From assembly GCA_963829575.1 (NCBI GenBank), contig CAWHJF010000013.1:496001-560000 (forward strand): DNA of 64,000 nt, read 5' to 3'. This DNA comes from KACC-23026 sp963829575 (GTDB lineage Bacteria; Bacillota; Bacilli; Bacillales; Sporolactobacillaceae). Each line of letters begins with the position of its first letter. Position 1 is the first letter of the stretch. The notes under the pieces are model-generated. The model did not search any database. It was not told where the DNA came from and saw only the letters and a program-made list of their open reading frames with translations. Shown here one piece after another: positions 51,317-59,327 of the stretch. The position numbers were made by a program, and so were the translations under genes.

Positions 51317-51812
51317 AAATAGTGGCAAAACCACCCTAATGGAAGCGATGATTCGTCATTTAAGAGAAGGTGGACGGCATGTCGCTTCCTTGAAGCACCA
51401 TGGGCATAGTGAAGCGGATCCGATGCGAACGGGTGACAGTGGAAAGCATTTTGCTGCGGGATCATCCGTCACGAGCGTTGTATCCCCCTTATTTTCGCAC
51501 AGTTCTTATTATGAGGAACCCCCTCTTGCCGCCTATCTTGCTTTCTATCATGAAATTCCGCAGTTGGACTGGCTTTTAATAGAGGGCTACAAGGAAGCGG
51601 ATTTGCCTAAAATCGTTATCCTCTCGACAGCATCCGATTGGCAGGACTTAAGGACACTATCAAATATAAAAGCAGTCGTAACCGAACACCCCAGCGTGGT
51701 AGAGGACTTGAAGCACACGTCCTTACCACATTTTCGAAGGCAGGAGTTTGAACAACTCGGAACGTTTATAATGAAGCATGAAGGCAGGTGGACCGAAGCC
51801 AATGAGTTTTGA
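51282..51812 (+). CDS. mobB: Molybdopterin-guanine dinucleotide biosynthesis adaptor MobB
   Basis: A 176-residue GTP-binding protein that assists MobA in making the guanine dinucleotide cofactor. The P-loop VGYKNSGKTTL is at the start, LKHHGH near residue 38, and LLIEGYKEADLPKIV near 97. The P-loop forces the start near TTG 51282, inside the end of moeA, with GAAGGCGGG upstream. It overlaps moaE by 11 bases. Confidence 0.93.
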   Translation: MTLSLCQIVGYKNSGKTTLMEAMIRHLREGGRHVASLKHHGHSEADPMRTGDSGKHFAAGSSVTSVVSPLFSHSSYYEEPPLAAYLAFYHEIPQLDWLLIEGYKEADLPKIVILSTASDWQDLRTLSNIKAVVTEHPSVVEDLKHTSLPHFRRQEFEQLGTFIMKHEGRWTEANEF

Positions 51813-52260
51813 ACTCGTAGAAGAACCTATTGATATCATGACTGTGATTCGCGGAGTTGAAGACCGGAATGCAGGAGCAATTACAACATTTATTGGAACC
51901 GTTCGAGAGTTAACCAACGCAAAAAAAACCATTTATTTAAAATATGAAGCATATGTGCCAATGGCCATCAAACAATTGGAGCGGATCGGTCAGGATATTC
52001 AAGATCGGTGGGAAGGCACGCATGTTGCCATTACCCATAGAATTGGTGAGTTACAAATATCGGATGTGGCTGTTGTCATTGCGGTGTCTTCTCCGCATCG
52101 CGCGGCTTCGTTTGAGGCGAGTCGCTATGCGATCGAACGCATTAAAGAAATTGTGCCGATCTGGAAAAAGGAACATTGGGATGATGGTGAAGAATGGATT
52201 GGCGATCAGAAAGAAACCGTCAGTTATAAAGACCGTTCAGGAGACGGAGGAGTCGTATGA
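51802..52260 (+). CDS. moaE: Molybdopterin synthase catalytic subunit
   Basis: MoaE adds two sulfur atoms from MoaD to precursor Z. The 152 residues include GAITTFIGTVRELT near residue 30, HRIGELQISDVAVVIAVSSPHR near 95, and the conserved late stretch VPIWKKEHWDDGEEWIG near the end with the active-site Lys. ATG 51802 has GGCAGGTGGA upstream. It overlaps both mobB and moaD, so the complex partners are made in step. Confidence 0.95.
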   Translation: MSFELVEEPIDIMTVIRGVEDRNAGAITTFIGTVRELTNAKKTIYLKYEAYVPMAIKQLERIGQDIQDRWEGTHVAITHRIGELQISDVAVVIAVSSPHRAASFEASRYAIERIKEIVPIWKKEHWDDGEEWIGDQKETVSYKDRSGDGGVV

Positions 52261-52490
52261 TTAAGATCTTGTTATTTGCGGGTTTAAAAGATCGAGTGGG
52301 CCAAGAGGCTTTGACTTGGGAGCAATTACCCATAACAGTTGGTGAACTTCGCCAAGAACTCCAGAAAGTAAAAGGGCTCGAATCCATGAATCAAGTGATG
52401 GTGGCCTTAAACGAAGCATATGCGACGGATGAGATGGAGATTAATGAAGGCGACACTGTCGCGCTGATTCCGCCAGTAAGCGGGGGCTAA
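52257..52490 (+). CDS. moaD: Molybdopterin synthase sulfur carrier subunit
   Basis: A 77-residue ubiquitin-like sulfur carrier. It ends in PPVSGG, the required Gly-Gly C-terminus that becomes a thiocarboxylate. The start overlaps the moaE stop by four bases (ATGA). A terminator follows. Confidence 0.95.
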   Translation: MIKILLFAGLKDRVGQEALTWEQLPITVGELRQELQKVKGLESMNQVMVALNEAYATDEMEINEGDTVALIPPVSGG

Positions 52491-52510
52491 CTTTCAAGTC
52501 TTAAAAATTT

Positions 52511-52549
52511 CCCACGAAACCTACAGAGAAAACGCTTTGTGGGTTTTTT
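52511..52549 (+). terminator. Intrinsic terminator of the moeA-mobB-moaE-moaD operon
   Basis: CCCACGAAAC pairs imperfectly with GCTTTGTGGG, followed by six T. Confidence 0.8.
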
Positions 52550-52768
52550 GTGTTTTCTAAGAAACGGAACGGATGTCCTTGAAAATGGGGAAAATGGAGA
52601 GATTGAGGGAAATAGCGGAATGAATGTCCGCTCAGGAGGCCGCGCGGCCATTCATCCCGTATACACGCTTTATAACAAAATAAAGAAATATGCAATGAGT
52701 TCGCAAAATCCTTGCAATCACGCATAGACTAGTATGAAAAGCAGGTGAACTCATGAGGAGGCTGACGA
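52550..52768 (+). other. Spacer before the Rossmann-like gene
   Basis: Contains repeated GGAAAATGGAGA-like purine runs and a CGCGCGGCCAT stretch, probably by chance. The GAGGAGGCTGACG site serves the gene at 52769. Confidence 0.3.
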
Positions 52769-53398
52769 ATGAAAATCCTTATTTATGGTGGACTTGGACC
52801 TGCGGGATTCGGGTTGACTTCTTTTTTTCTAGAAGAAGGCATCGAAACAAGCGTAGTTAAATCCAGTTTGCGAGCGGAAAACGAGGAAGAGGCTGAACTG
52901 TTTATCGGACGAAATGCTTTATTTCAATCGATCGATCCCGATATGAGAGCGAGTGAGACCGAAGCGGACGTCGTGTGTTTTGCCAATTTCTTAACAGATT
53001 GGAAAGAGGGAGCGTTTGAGGAAGCCCAGCACCTGTTTGAAGAGACTGCACATGCAGAACAAAAAAGGCGGCTTGTGGTCCTTTTTACCATTAAAGATAC
53101 ATCTGAAGAAACGTGTGACGGACCAACTAGCGTTTATAATCGTTTAGAAGAGATCTATCAAACTATGTATAAGAAGTCTAATCAGAGCTCACCATGGTTG
53201 ATCATTAGGGTTTGTCAGAATTGGCTTGAGCAAGTTTCAACTAAGACGCCGCCCAAAGATAAACAAAAGGACATTTTTCAACCTCTTCAAGAATTAGTTG
53301 ACTCCAACCTGGAGTCAGGGCTCCATATTTATGAATGGATTAAATGCTCAGAGGAAGAGGAACCTTCCTGTTTTAAATTTAGAGAAGACGAGGCATAA
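52769..53398 (+). CDS. Hypothetical protein with Rossmann-like N-terminus
   Basis: A 209-residue acidic soluble protein. The first 30 residues (MKILIYGGLGPAGFGLTSFF) look like a nucleotide-binding Rossmann strand-turn-helix with GGLGPAGFG in place of GxGxxG, and LVVLFTIKD and WLIIRVCQNW look like later beta strands. This could be a reduced NAD(P)-binding fold related to atypical short-chain dehydrogenases, but no catalytic motif is visible. GAGGAGG precedes the ATG. It stands alone; function unknown. Confidence 0.65.
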   Translation: MKILIYGGLGPAGFGLTSFFLEEGIETSVVKSSLRAENEEEAELFIGRNALFQSIDPDMRASETEADVVCFANFLTDWKEGAFEEAQHLFEETAHAEQKRRLVVLFTIKDTSEETCDGPTSVYNRLEEIYQTMYKKSNQSSPWLIIRVCQNWLEQVSTKTPPKDKQKDIFQPLQELVDSNLESGLHIYEWIKCSEEEEPSCFKFREDEA

Positions 53399-53408
53399 AT
53401 AGATAAAA

Positions 53409-53456
53409 AGGATTAACCTCACACTTTTTAGGGGTCCAAATGGTGAGATCAATCCT
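53409..53456. terminator. Hairpin between convergent genes
   Basis: AGGATTAACCTCAC pairs imperfectly with GTGAGATCAATCCT. The T-tracts are weak, so it is a tentative bidirectional terminator. Confidence 0.55.
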
Positions 53457-53475
53457 AATGGATCTAAAATCTTCA

Positions 53476-53835
53476 TTAAGATCCTTTAAACATATTAAAA
53501 AAAGGTGATAGTTGCTTCATCATTGGTCGTGCGGTATTAATAAATTTATGAACGTTATCGGCATGGCCCATTAATTTATTAAAGTCAAAGTTTCCTTTTT
53601 CATCAAGCAACGGATGATTAATGGGTTGGTTCGGCATGTACTGAGGCGCTTGCCCATGACCTGGCATTTGATTTTGTGGGAATGGTCCCATATTGCCCAT
53701 TTGAGGGGGCATTGGTTGTTGAGGATTAAAAGGCATCATGGGCTGCTGCCCCATGCCATAACCCCACATTCTAGGCATAAAAGGACCTTGTTGTGGTTGA
53801 AACTGATTTTGAATCGGTTGATTTTCATTAGCCAC
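53476..53835 (-). CDS. YppG-family spore coat-like protein
   Basis: A 119-residue protein. Residues 1-75 are rich in Pro, Gln, Met, Asn and Gly (QPMMPFNPQQPMPPQMGNMG). The C-terminal part HPLLDEKGNFDFNKLMGH ... ARPMMKQLSPFF is the signature of the YppG family, linked to the spore coat. The start is GTG 53835 with AAAAGGAGGATT upstream. A SigK-type promoter lies just upstream on the minus strand (53870-53897). Confidence 0.82.
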   Translation of the reverse strand: MANENQPIQNQFQPQQGPFMPRMWGYGMGQQPMMPFNPQQPMPPQMGNMGPFPQNQMPGHGQAPQYMPNQPINHPLLDEKGNFDFNKLMGHADNVHKFINTARPMMKQLSPFFNMFKGS

Positions 53836-53869
53836 AGAAAAATCCTCCTTTTAACCATATTTTTATTAC

Positions 53870-53897
53870 TAGTTTATGTGTATTTTAATTTAAATGT
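53870..53897 (-). promoter_or_regulatory. Candidate SigK (or SigE) promoter of the yppG-like gene
   Basis: On the minus strand, AC (53897-53896), 17 bases, then CATAAACTA (53878-53870): the full AC-N17-CATAnnnTA pattern, 35 bases before the GTG start. The same pattern and spacing precede the Gly/Tyr/Pro-rich gene at 14978. Confidence 0.65.
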
Positions 53898-53924
53898 GTT
53901 GGGTAGAGGCCTAGTTGTGAGATC

Positions 53925-53973
53925 TTTACTTTTTAAAGGAAGTATATTACAATCAATTAGCACCAAGTCTTAA
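53925..53973 (+). promoter_or_regulatory. fabH promoter with FapR-like operator
   Basis: TTTACT (53925-53930), 17 bases, TACAAT (53948-53953) form a SigA promoter. Directly behind the -10, TTAGCACCAAGTCTTAA (53957-53973) resembles the FapR operator consensus TTAGTACCTRGTACTAA, so it would cover the transcription start. FapR represses lipid genes until malonyl-CoA rises. Confidence 0.65.
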
Positions 53974-54043
53974 TAAGTGATAATAATTCAGTCTCATTAC
54001 GTCGATAGATCAAACCATTAAAGTTTTGAGAGGGGTCTTAAAA

Positions 54044-54979
54044 ATGGGTGTTGGAGTGCTAGGAATTGGAAAATACGTACCAGAAAAAGTGTTAACTAAT
54101 TTTGATTTAGAAAAAATGGTTGATACATCGGATGAATGGATTCGCACAAGAACAGGTATTGAAGAGCGTCGGATCGCTGATGATCAAACCAATACATCAG
54201 ATATGGCTTATGAAGCCTCTTTAAAAGCGCTTGAAAAAGCTGGCTTAAAAGGGGAAGATTTGGATTTGATTCTTGTTGCGACAGTCACACCGGACTATGG
54301 ATTTCCATCTGTTGCAAGCTTGATTCAAAACCGATTAAAGGCCACGAAAGCTGCTGCGATGGACTTGAGCGCAGCATGTGCTGGATTTATTTATGGAATG
54401 GTCACCGCAAAACAGTTTATTGAAAACAATGTCTATAAAAATATTTTAGTTGTTGGTGTTGAAAAGCTCTCTAAAATTACGAACTGGGAAGATCGTAATA
54501 CCGCTGTATTGTTTGGAGATGCCGCAGGAGCAGCGGTAATTGGTGAGGTTTCTGAAGGTAAAGGGATTTTGTCTTTTGAATTGGGATCAGACGGCTCAAA
54601 AGCCAAAGAACTTTATCAAGATGGTCCACATATTTATATGAACGGACGAGAGGTCTTTAAATTTGCAGTTCGCCAAATGGGCGATTCTTCTGTTAATGTT
54701 GTTGAGAAAGCAGGTTTGAAGAAAGAGGATATCGATCACTTGATTCCACATCAAGCTAATATTAGAATTATGGAAGCGGCGAGACAACGCTTGGATCTCC
54801 CAGAAGAAAAAATGATTAAGACGGTTCACAAGTATGGAAATACGTCTTCTTCCTCTATTCCGCTCGCATTGTGTGATGCATTAGAAGAAGGGAAAATCAA
54901 GGAAAATGACTTGCTTGTATTAGTCGGATTCGGTGGCGGTCTTACTTGGGGTGCGCTCACACTAAGATGGGGCAAATAA
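54044..54979 (+). CDS. fabH: 3-oxoacyl-[acyl-carrier-protein] synthase III
   Basis: FabH starts fatty-acid chains by joining an acyl-CoA to malonyl-ACP. The 311 residues show DEWIRTRTGIEERRI near residue 30, the catalytic Cys in DLSAACAGFIYG near 113, His in IPHQANIRI near 238 and Asn in KYGNTSSSSIP near 268. ATG 54044 is preceded by GAGAGGGG at reasonable distance; an in-frame TTG at 54026 has no site. It is followed by fabF after 208 bases, as in the fabHA-fabF unit of B. subtilis. Confidence 0.95.
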   Translation: MGVGVLGIGKYVPEKVLTNFDLEKMVDTSDEWIRTRTGIEERRIADDQTNTSDMAYEASLKALEKAGLKGEDLDLILVATVTPDYGFPSVASLIQNRLKATKAAAMDLSAACAGFIYGMVTAKQFIENNVYKNILVVGVEKLSKITNWEDRNTAVLFGDAAGAAVIGEVSEGKGILSFELGSDGSKAKELYQDGPHIYMNGREVFKFAVRQMGDSSVNVVEKAGLKKEDIDHLIPHQANIRIMEAARQRLDLPEEKMIKTVHKYGNTSSSSIPLALCDALEEGKIKENDLLVLVGFGGGLTWGALTLRWGK

Positions 54980-55187
54980 GCCAAGTCTTTAAACTTGAAT
55001 CAGACAAGCAGTAAGAGCACTAAATTAAATGCTATGAAAATGGCACCTTTATTATGGGTCGTTTTAGGCTTTTTAATGGAAGAACGAAGAATGAGCACCG
55101 TTTAAACTTTGACAAGTTCTCCCGGTTAAGTGAATATAGTCATAGATAACTGATAATTCTTTGGTAGTTTGGAAAGGAGCTTTTGTC
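54980..55187 (+). other. Spacer between fabH and fabF
   Basis: No terminator is seen. TTGACA (55109-55114) with AATATA 18 bases on may be a secondary promoter for fabF. A 23-codon frame (55034-55105) lies here but has no ribosome site. Confidence 0.35.
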
Positions 55188-56426
55188 ATGGAGCGTCGTG
55201 TCGTCGTGACAGGCATGGGTGCCATAAGCCCATTAGGACTCAATGTTTCCGAAACATGGGATAATTTAATAGCAGGGAAGTCTGGGATTGGTGTTTTAAC
55301 TCGCGTGAACCCGGATGATTTTCCAGCTAAAGTAGCAGGAGAAGTCAACGGGTTTAATCCCGAAGACTTTATGGATCGAAAAGAATCCCGACGGATGGAT
55401 CGGTTTACTCAATACGCGGTCGCTGCTGCAAAAATGGCAGTTGAGGATGCCAAGTTAACTATTAATGAAGAAAATGCGCATCGTGTTGGCGTATGGATTG
55501 GTTCCGGAATTGGCGGTATGGAAACGTACGAAGAGCAGTTCCGTACAGGTCTTGAAAAAGGCTGGCGCCGTGTGAGTCCATTCTTTGTTCCGATGATGAT
55601 TCCAGATATGGCATCGGGTCAAGTATCGATTCAATTAGGGGCAAAAGGAATTAATTCTTGTACTGTAACGGCCTGTGCAACAGGAACCAATTCAATTGGA
55701 GACGCGTTTAAAGCGATTCAGCGCGGAGATAATGACATCATTATATCGGGTGGAGCCGAAGCCCCTCTCGTGCATATGTCTTTTGCGGGATTTAGCTCAG
55801 CGAAAGCTCTCTCGTTTAATCCAGACCCGTTGACCGCTTCTCGACCATTCGATAAAAATCGAGATGGCTTTGTTATGGGTGAGGGTGCTGGTATTCTTGT
55901 TCTAGAATCTTTGGAATCGGCCCAAGCTCGTGGTGCTCATATCTATGCCGAAGTTGTTGGGTATGGGTCTACAGGGGATGCGTATCATATCACCGCTATT
56001 CAACCAGGTGGGCCAGGTGCGGTCCGTTCGATGCAAATGGCGTTAGCTGATGCTGAACTTGCAGCAGATGACATTGATTATATTAATGCACATGGGACAA
56101 GCACGCCATTAAATGATGGAAATGAAACCTTGGCGGTTAAAACAACGTTTGGCGAGTATGCTTATAAGATTCCGATGAGCTCCACCAAATCCGCAACAGG
56201 ACACTTGTTGGGCGCGTCAGGTGGTGTGGAAGCCATCTTTGCGATTAAAGCGATCGAAAATGGGATTGTACCGCCAACGATTAATTATGAGACACCTGAC
56301 GAAGAGTGCGATTTGGATTATGTACCAAACGAAGCGCGCAAGCATCAGGTGGAGGTTGCAATGAGCAATTCATTTGGCTTTGGCGGACATAACGCGACTT
56401 TAATTTTCAAAAAGTTTGAGGCGTAA
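55188..56426 (+). CDS. fabF: 3-oxoacyl-[acyl-carrier-protein] synthase II
   Basis: FabF elongates acyl-ACP with malonyl-ACP. The 412 residues contain the catalytic Cys in TVTACATGTNSIGDAF near residue 163, His in INAHGTSTPLNDGNE near 302, and His in TKSATGHLLGASGG near 338. ATG 55188 has GGAAAGGAGC upstream. A terminator follows at 56454-56489. FabH, FabF and FabL together supply three steps of the cycle. Confidence 0.96.
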   Translation: MERRVVVTGMGAISPLGLNVSETWDNLIAGKSGIGVLTRVNPDDFPAKVAGEVNGFNPEDFMDRKESRRMDRFTQYAVAAAKMAVEDAKLTINEENAHRVGVWIGSGIGGMETYEEQFRTGLEKGWRRVSPFFVPMMIPDMASGQVSIQLGAKGINSCTVTACATGTNSIGDAFKAIQRGDNDIIISGGAEAPLVHMSFAGFSSAKALSFNPDPLTASRPFDKNRDGFVMGEGAGILVLESLESAQARGAHIYAEVVGYGSTGDAYHITAIQPGGPGAVRSMQMALADAELAADDIDYINAHGTSTPLNDGNETLAVKTTFGEYAYKIPMSSTKSATGHLLGASGGVEAIFAIKAIENGIVPPTINYETPDEECDLDYVPNEARKHQVEVAMSNSFGFGGHNATLIFKKFEA

Positions 56427-56453
56427 TCGATCGGTCTAATTGTTATTATTAAA

Positions 56454-56489
56454 GAAAGAAGTGGGCTTTTTAGAGCCTGCTTCTTTTTT
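56454..56489 (+). terminator. Intrinsic terminator of fabF
   Basis: GAAGTGGGCT (56458-56467) pairs with AGCCTGCTTC (56474-56483), followed by six T. Confidence 0.9.
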
Positions 56490-56737
56490 GTATGCAGCAA
56501 ATGCTTAGTGACAAAAATAGGAAAAGGTGAGGAGGGGGAATAGGCGGAATTTAACATCAAAAGAGAAGCTAAGATTAACAGAAAATGGGGAAATCGGTGA
56601 TCTATTACTACATAAGGAAGTAGAAGCGTTCATATTAAATTAAAAGTGTTTTCATAGAGTGGGCGGGTCTCTCATATATATTCTAGTAACAACATCGGAC
56701 AAGCAACAAAACGAGTGAAATGGAAGGAGAAACAGCC

Positions 56738-56947
56738 TTGATCCTTCGTGTATTTTTTCTTTTCATAGGATTTGGATTTGCGGTTGCAGGAGGCGTCACG
56801 CTCATTGCCTATTTGAATCTCTTAACAATGGGTAATAGTTGGTGGGAGTACTTTACGTTTATAAGCAGAAGACCAGAGATGGTTTTGTTTTTGATCGGCC
56901 TTGTGACCATGTGGCTCTCAATTTATATTCCCTCGCGGCGCTATTAA
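56738..56947 (+). CDS. Small membrane protein, two helices
   Basis: A 69-residue protein (75 if ATG 56720 is used) with two membrane helices (VFFLFIGFGFAVAGGVTLIAY and MVLFLIGLVTMWLSIYI) and a short basic end. I do not recognise the family. TTG 56738 is preferred because GGAAGGAG lies eight bases upstream; the ATG at 56720 would overlap that site. It lies between fabF and yjbA, in the place where B. subtilis has yjaZ and the app genes. Confidence 0.6.
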   Translation: MILRVFFLFIGFGFAVAGGVTLIAYLNLLTMGNSWWEYFTFISRRPEMVLFLIGLVTMWLSIYIPSRRY

Positions 56948-57066
56948 TCACTATTTTTAAAAGGAATAATAAGGGTTATTTGACAGGATTACTTAAACAT
57001 TAGGAATATTTCCATGGATTTCTGACCATACTGTTTTCAACTATTCAAAAGCGAGGGAAGATCATC

Positions 57067-57810
57067 ATGGAATTCATAGGAGATATTTGGGTCAATTGGT
57101 TTGAAGGCGAAGAGAATGGATACAATGTCTGTGATTTTCATGAGTGGCGAAAACATGATTTTATTGAGTTATTGGATCAAGCGCCGCTTATCAAAATGGA
57201 GCCTCGATTGTTTGATCAAATTGAAAATGATCTTAGTGACCTCCCACCTGGCCTATTAGAGGAAATACGAAACAAAAGTTACATAAGAAAAAATAATCAG
57301 CGTGAAGTAATTGAATACGCGTTTGTAGCAACTGACGGAAGACGCCATGTCGTGATCGATACGCTCGGTTACACGATTCCCATTCGAAAAAGCCGTATGA
57401 TCCCAAGACAAGAAAAAATGGTTCTGGAGAAGGCGGAAGAGATGGAAATCTCCTATTATCAATGGGAGGATCAAGGTCAGAAAGTCTATCACATTTTGTC
57501 ACCTCATCCAGATTGGATGAGAGGGTTAACGCGAAAAGAACGCCAACTAAAACAAATCCTTTTCATGGCCTTAGATCAATTAAAAACCGTCGGTCATTTG
57601 GATGAGATGCGGTATTGGTATACCGAATGGTTCCCGAAGAATTATCATGAGAGCCGCGATTTGTCGTTTGATGAAGCGTGGGAGCGTTTATTTGGGGCTA
57701 CTAAAGCCGGTTGGTCACCCAAGCATCAAGACCTATGTGAGCGACTCATAAAAGGACAACCCTATTTCGAAAAAATTTGGGAACTTGAGCAAGTGACTAA
57801 AGTGAATTAA
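57067..57810 (+). CDS. yjbA: YjbA family protein (UPF0736)
   Basis: A 247-residue cytoplasmic protein with the family segments DIWVNWFEGEENGYNVCDFHEWRK (shown in parts: WVNWFEGEENGYNVCDF) and YWYTEWFPKNYHESR. Function unknown. AGCGAGGGAAG precedes the ATG. In B. subtilis yjbA also sits just before trpS and the opp operon, which supports the name. A terminator follows at 57845. Confidence 0.88.
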   Translation: MEFIGDIWVNWFEGEENGYNVCDFHEWRKHDFIELLDQAPLIKMEPRLFDQIENDLSDLPPGLLEEIRNKSYIRKNNQREVIEYAFVATDGRRHVVIDTLGYTIPIRKSRMIPRQEKMVLEKAEEMEISYYQWEDQGQKVYHILSPHPDWMRGLTRKERQLKQILFMALDQLKTVGHLDEMRYWYTEWFPKNYHESRDLSFDEAWERLFGATKAGWSPKHQDLCERLIKGQPYFEKIWELEQVTKVN

Positions 57811-57844
57811 GGGCTGAGCTAAAAGCAAGAGTAAATCAAAAGAA

Positions 57845-57891
57845 ACACACGAGGTTTCATCGCTACTATGAAATCTCAGTGTGTTTTTTTG
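57845..57891 (+). terminator. Intrinsic terminator of yjbA
   Basis: ACACACGAGGTTTCAT pairs with ATGAAATCTCAGTGTGT, followed by seven T. Confidence 0.88.
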
Positions 57892-57926
57892 TATTTAAAA
57901 GATTTGGCTTCAATGCACAAGAACGA

Positions 57927-57952
57927 GGGGACAGACCTTTTGGTTTGTCCCC
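57927..57952 (-). terminator. Probable terminator hairpin of trpS
   Basis: GGGGACAGACC pairs with GGTTTGTCCCC. No strong T-run follows on the minus strand, so the call is tentative. Confidence 0.55.
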
Positions 57953-57962
57953 GCAATATTAG

Positions 57963-58961
57963 TTATCTTCGCTTTCGACCTAGCCCCATAGCATTTTCGG
58001 CTTTTTTAAGCATTTTGGTCGCCACATGATTGGCTTTCTCAGCGCCTTCATCCAAAATTCGATCCAGTTCATCTGAGTGGATAATCTCTTGATAACGTTC
58101 TTGAATTGGACGGAGTGTATCCGTCACAGCCTCTGCAACGCGTTCTTTAAACGCTCCATAACCTTTTCCATTAAATTCTCTTTCAATAGCTTCTAGAGAT
58201 TGGCCGGAGCATAGGGATAAAATCGACATCAAATTCGCAATACCTGGCTTATTGTCCTTGTCATATCGAATGGTTTGGTCACTGTCTGTCGTAGCACTTT
58301 TAATTTTTTTGATGATTTGCTTTAAATCATCAAGTAGTAAGATAAAGGACTTTGTATTTGCATCAGACTTGCTCATTTTCTTAGTTGGATCGACGAGTGA
58401 CATGATTCGCGCACCAACTTTTGGAATGGAGACCTCAGGTATTGTAAAGATATCATTGTAACGTTTGTTAAAGCGATCAGCCAGGTCACGGGTTAGTTCC
58501 AAATGTTGTTTTTGGTCCTCACCAACCGGAACGATTTCGGTTCCGTAGAGCAAGATATCAGCAGCCATAAGTGGTGGGTAGGTTAAAAGACCAGCAGATA
58601 CAGCTTCTTTACCAGTAGATTTATCTTTAAATTGAGTCATACGCTCAAGTTCGCCGATGTAACTGACGCATTGTAGCATCCAACCGAGCTGAGCATGACC
58701 AGGTACTTCAGATTGAATGAAAAGAACCGATTTAGCTGGATCAATGCCACACGCAAGGTAGAGGGCAGCGAGCTTTCTAGTGTTCTCGCGAAGGACTAAA
58801 CGGTCTTGCGGAACGGTGATGGCATGCTGGTCCACAATACAAAAGAAACAGTCATTCTCTTCCTGGAGTTCTGTAAAGTTTTTTAAAGCACCGAGGTAAT
58901 TACCAAGAGTTGGAATACCAGTCGGTTGAATACCTGAGAAAATAATCGACATCGAGCTCAC
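57963..58961 (-). CDS. trpS: Tryptophanyl-tRNA synthetase
   Basis: A class I aminoacyl-tRNA synthetase of 332 residues that charges tRNA-Trp. The HIGH-type motif is PTGIPTLGNYLGAL near residue 14, and the KMSKS motif is KKMSKSDA near 195; DEGAEKANHVATKML is typical of the C-terminus. GATGAGGTGAG precedes the ATG region. Expression should be governed by the T-box leader at 58981-59284. Convergent with yjbA, as in B. subtilis in position though not necessarily in direction. Confidence 0.96.
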   Translation of the reverse strand: MSSMSIIFSGIQPTGIPTLGNYLGALKNFTELQEENDCFFCIVDQHAITVPQDRLVLRENTRKLAALYLACGIDPAKSVLFIQSEVPGHAQLGWMLQCVSYIGELERMTQFKDKSTGKEAVSAGLLTYPPLMAADILLYGTEIVPVGEDQKQHLELTRDLADRFNKRYNDIFTIPEVSIPKVGARIMSLVDPTKKMSKSDANTKSFILLLDDLKQIIKKIKSATTDSDQTIRYDKDNKPGIANLMSILSLCSGQSLEAIEREFNGKGYGAFKERVAEAVTDTLRPIQERYQEIIHSDELDRILDEGAEKANHVATKMLKKAENAMGLGRKRR

Positions 58962-58980
58962 CTCATCTTAAATTTGGACA

Positions 58981-59284
58981 AAATAAAAACGCGGACCATC
59001 GTCAAAAGGGACGACAGGACCGCGATACCACCCTTGTTATTTCTAATTAAAGAAATCAACTCAGTAAGCTAACTAAGATCAAAGTTAGCTACACATTTAA
59101 CGCATGTGTTACGCCGAATCCTACTAACTACGCGTTCAGATCCAGTGCTCAAAAGTCCATTCCATAATGCCTACTTATCCGATTCCCAGCCTCACGGACT
59201 CTCTTATATAAAAACCAAACATGTTTGGTTTTTAAAAAGCAGGTTCACCATGTACTTATCTTTTTCATCGCAATTTTTAATATT
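58981..59284 (-). ncRNA. T-box riboswitch (Trp) upstream of trpS
   Basis: On the minus strand, AGGGTGGTATCGCGG (59034-59020) is the T-box sequence that pairs with the acceptor end of uncharged tRNA. It overlaps the 5' arm of a terminator (59010-59024 with 58990-59003) whose T-rich tail is the complement of 58981-58989. AGAGAG and a GGAATGGAC stretch lie upstream; the TGG at 59159-59157 is the likely specifier for Trp. Uncharged tRNA-Trp should allow readthrough into trpS. Confidence 0.9.
59210..59235. repeat. 26-bp perfect palindrome in the trpS leader
   Basis: TAAAAACCAAACA is followed at once by its reverse complement. It lies near the 5' end of the predicted T-box transcript, before Stem I. 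Confidence 0.7.
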
Positions 59285-59290
59285 ATTGCT

Positions 59291-59319
59291 ATTATAATTA
59301 ATTTAAATTGAGAATTCAA
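59291..59319 (-). promoter_or_regulatory. trpS promoter (SigA type)
   Basis: On the minus strand, TTGAAT (59319-59314), 17 bases, TATAAT (59296-59291). Transcription would start near 59284, before the T-box leader. Confidence 0.75.
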
Positions 59320-59327
59320 TATTCCTA

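Noticed and set aside
55034..55105. 23-codon hydrophobic frame between fabH and fabF
   Set aside because: No ribosome site. The length is easily reached by chance.
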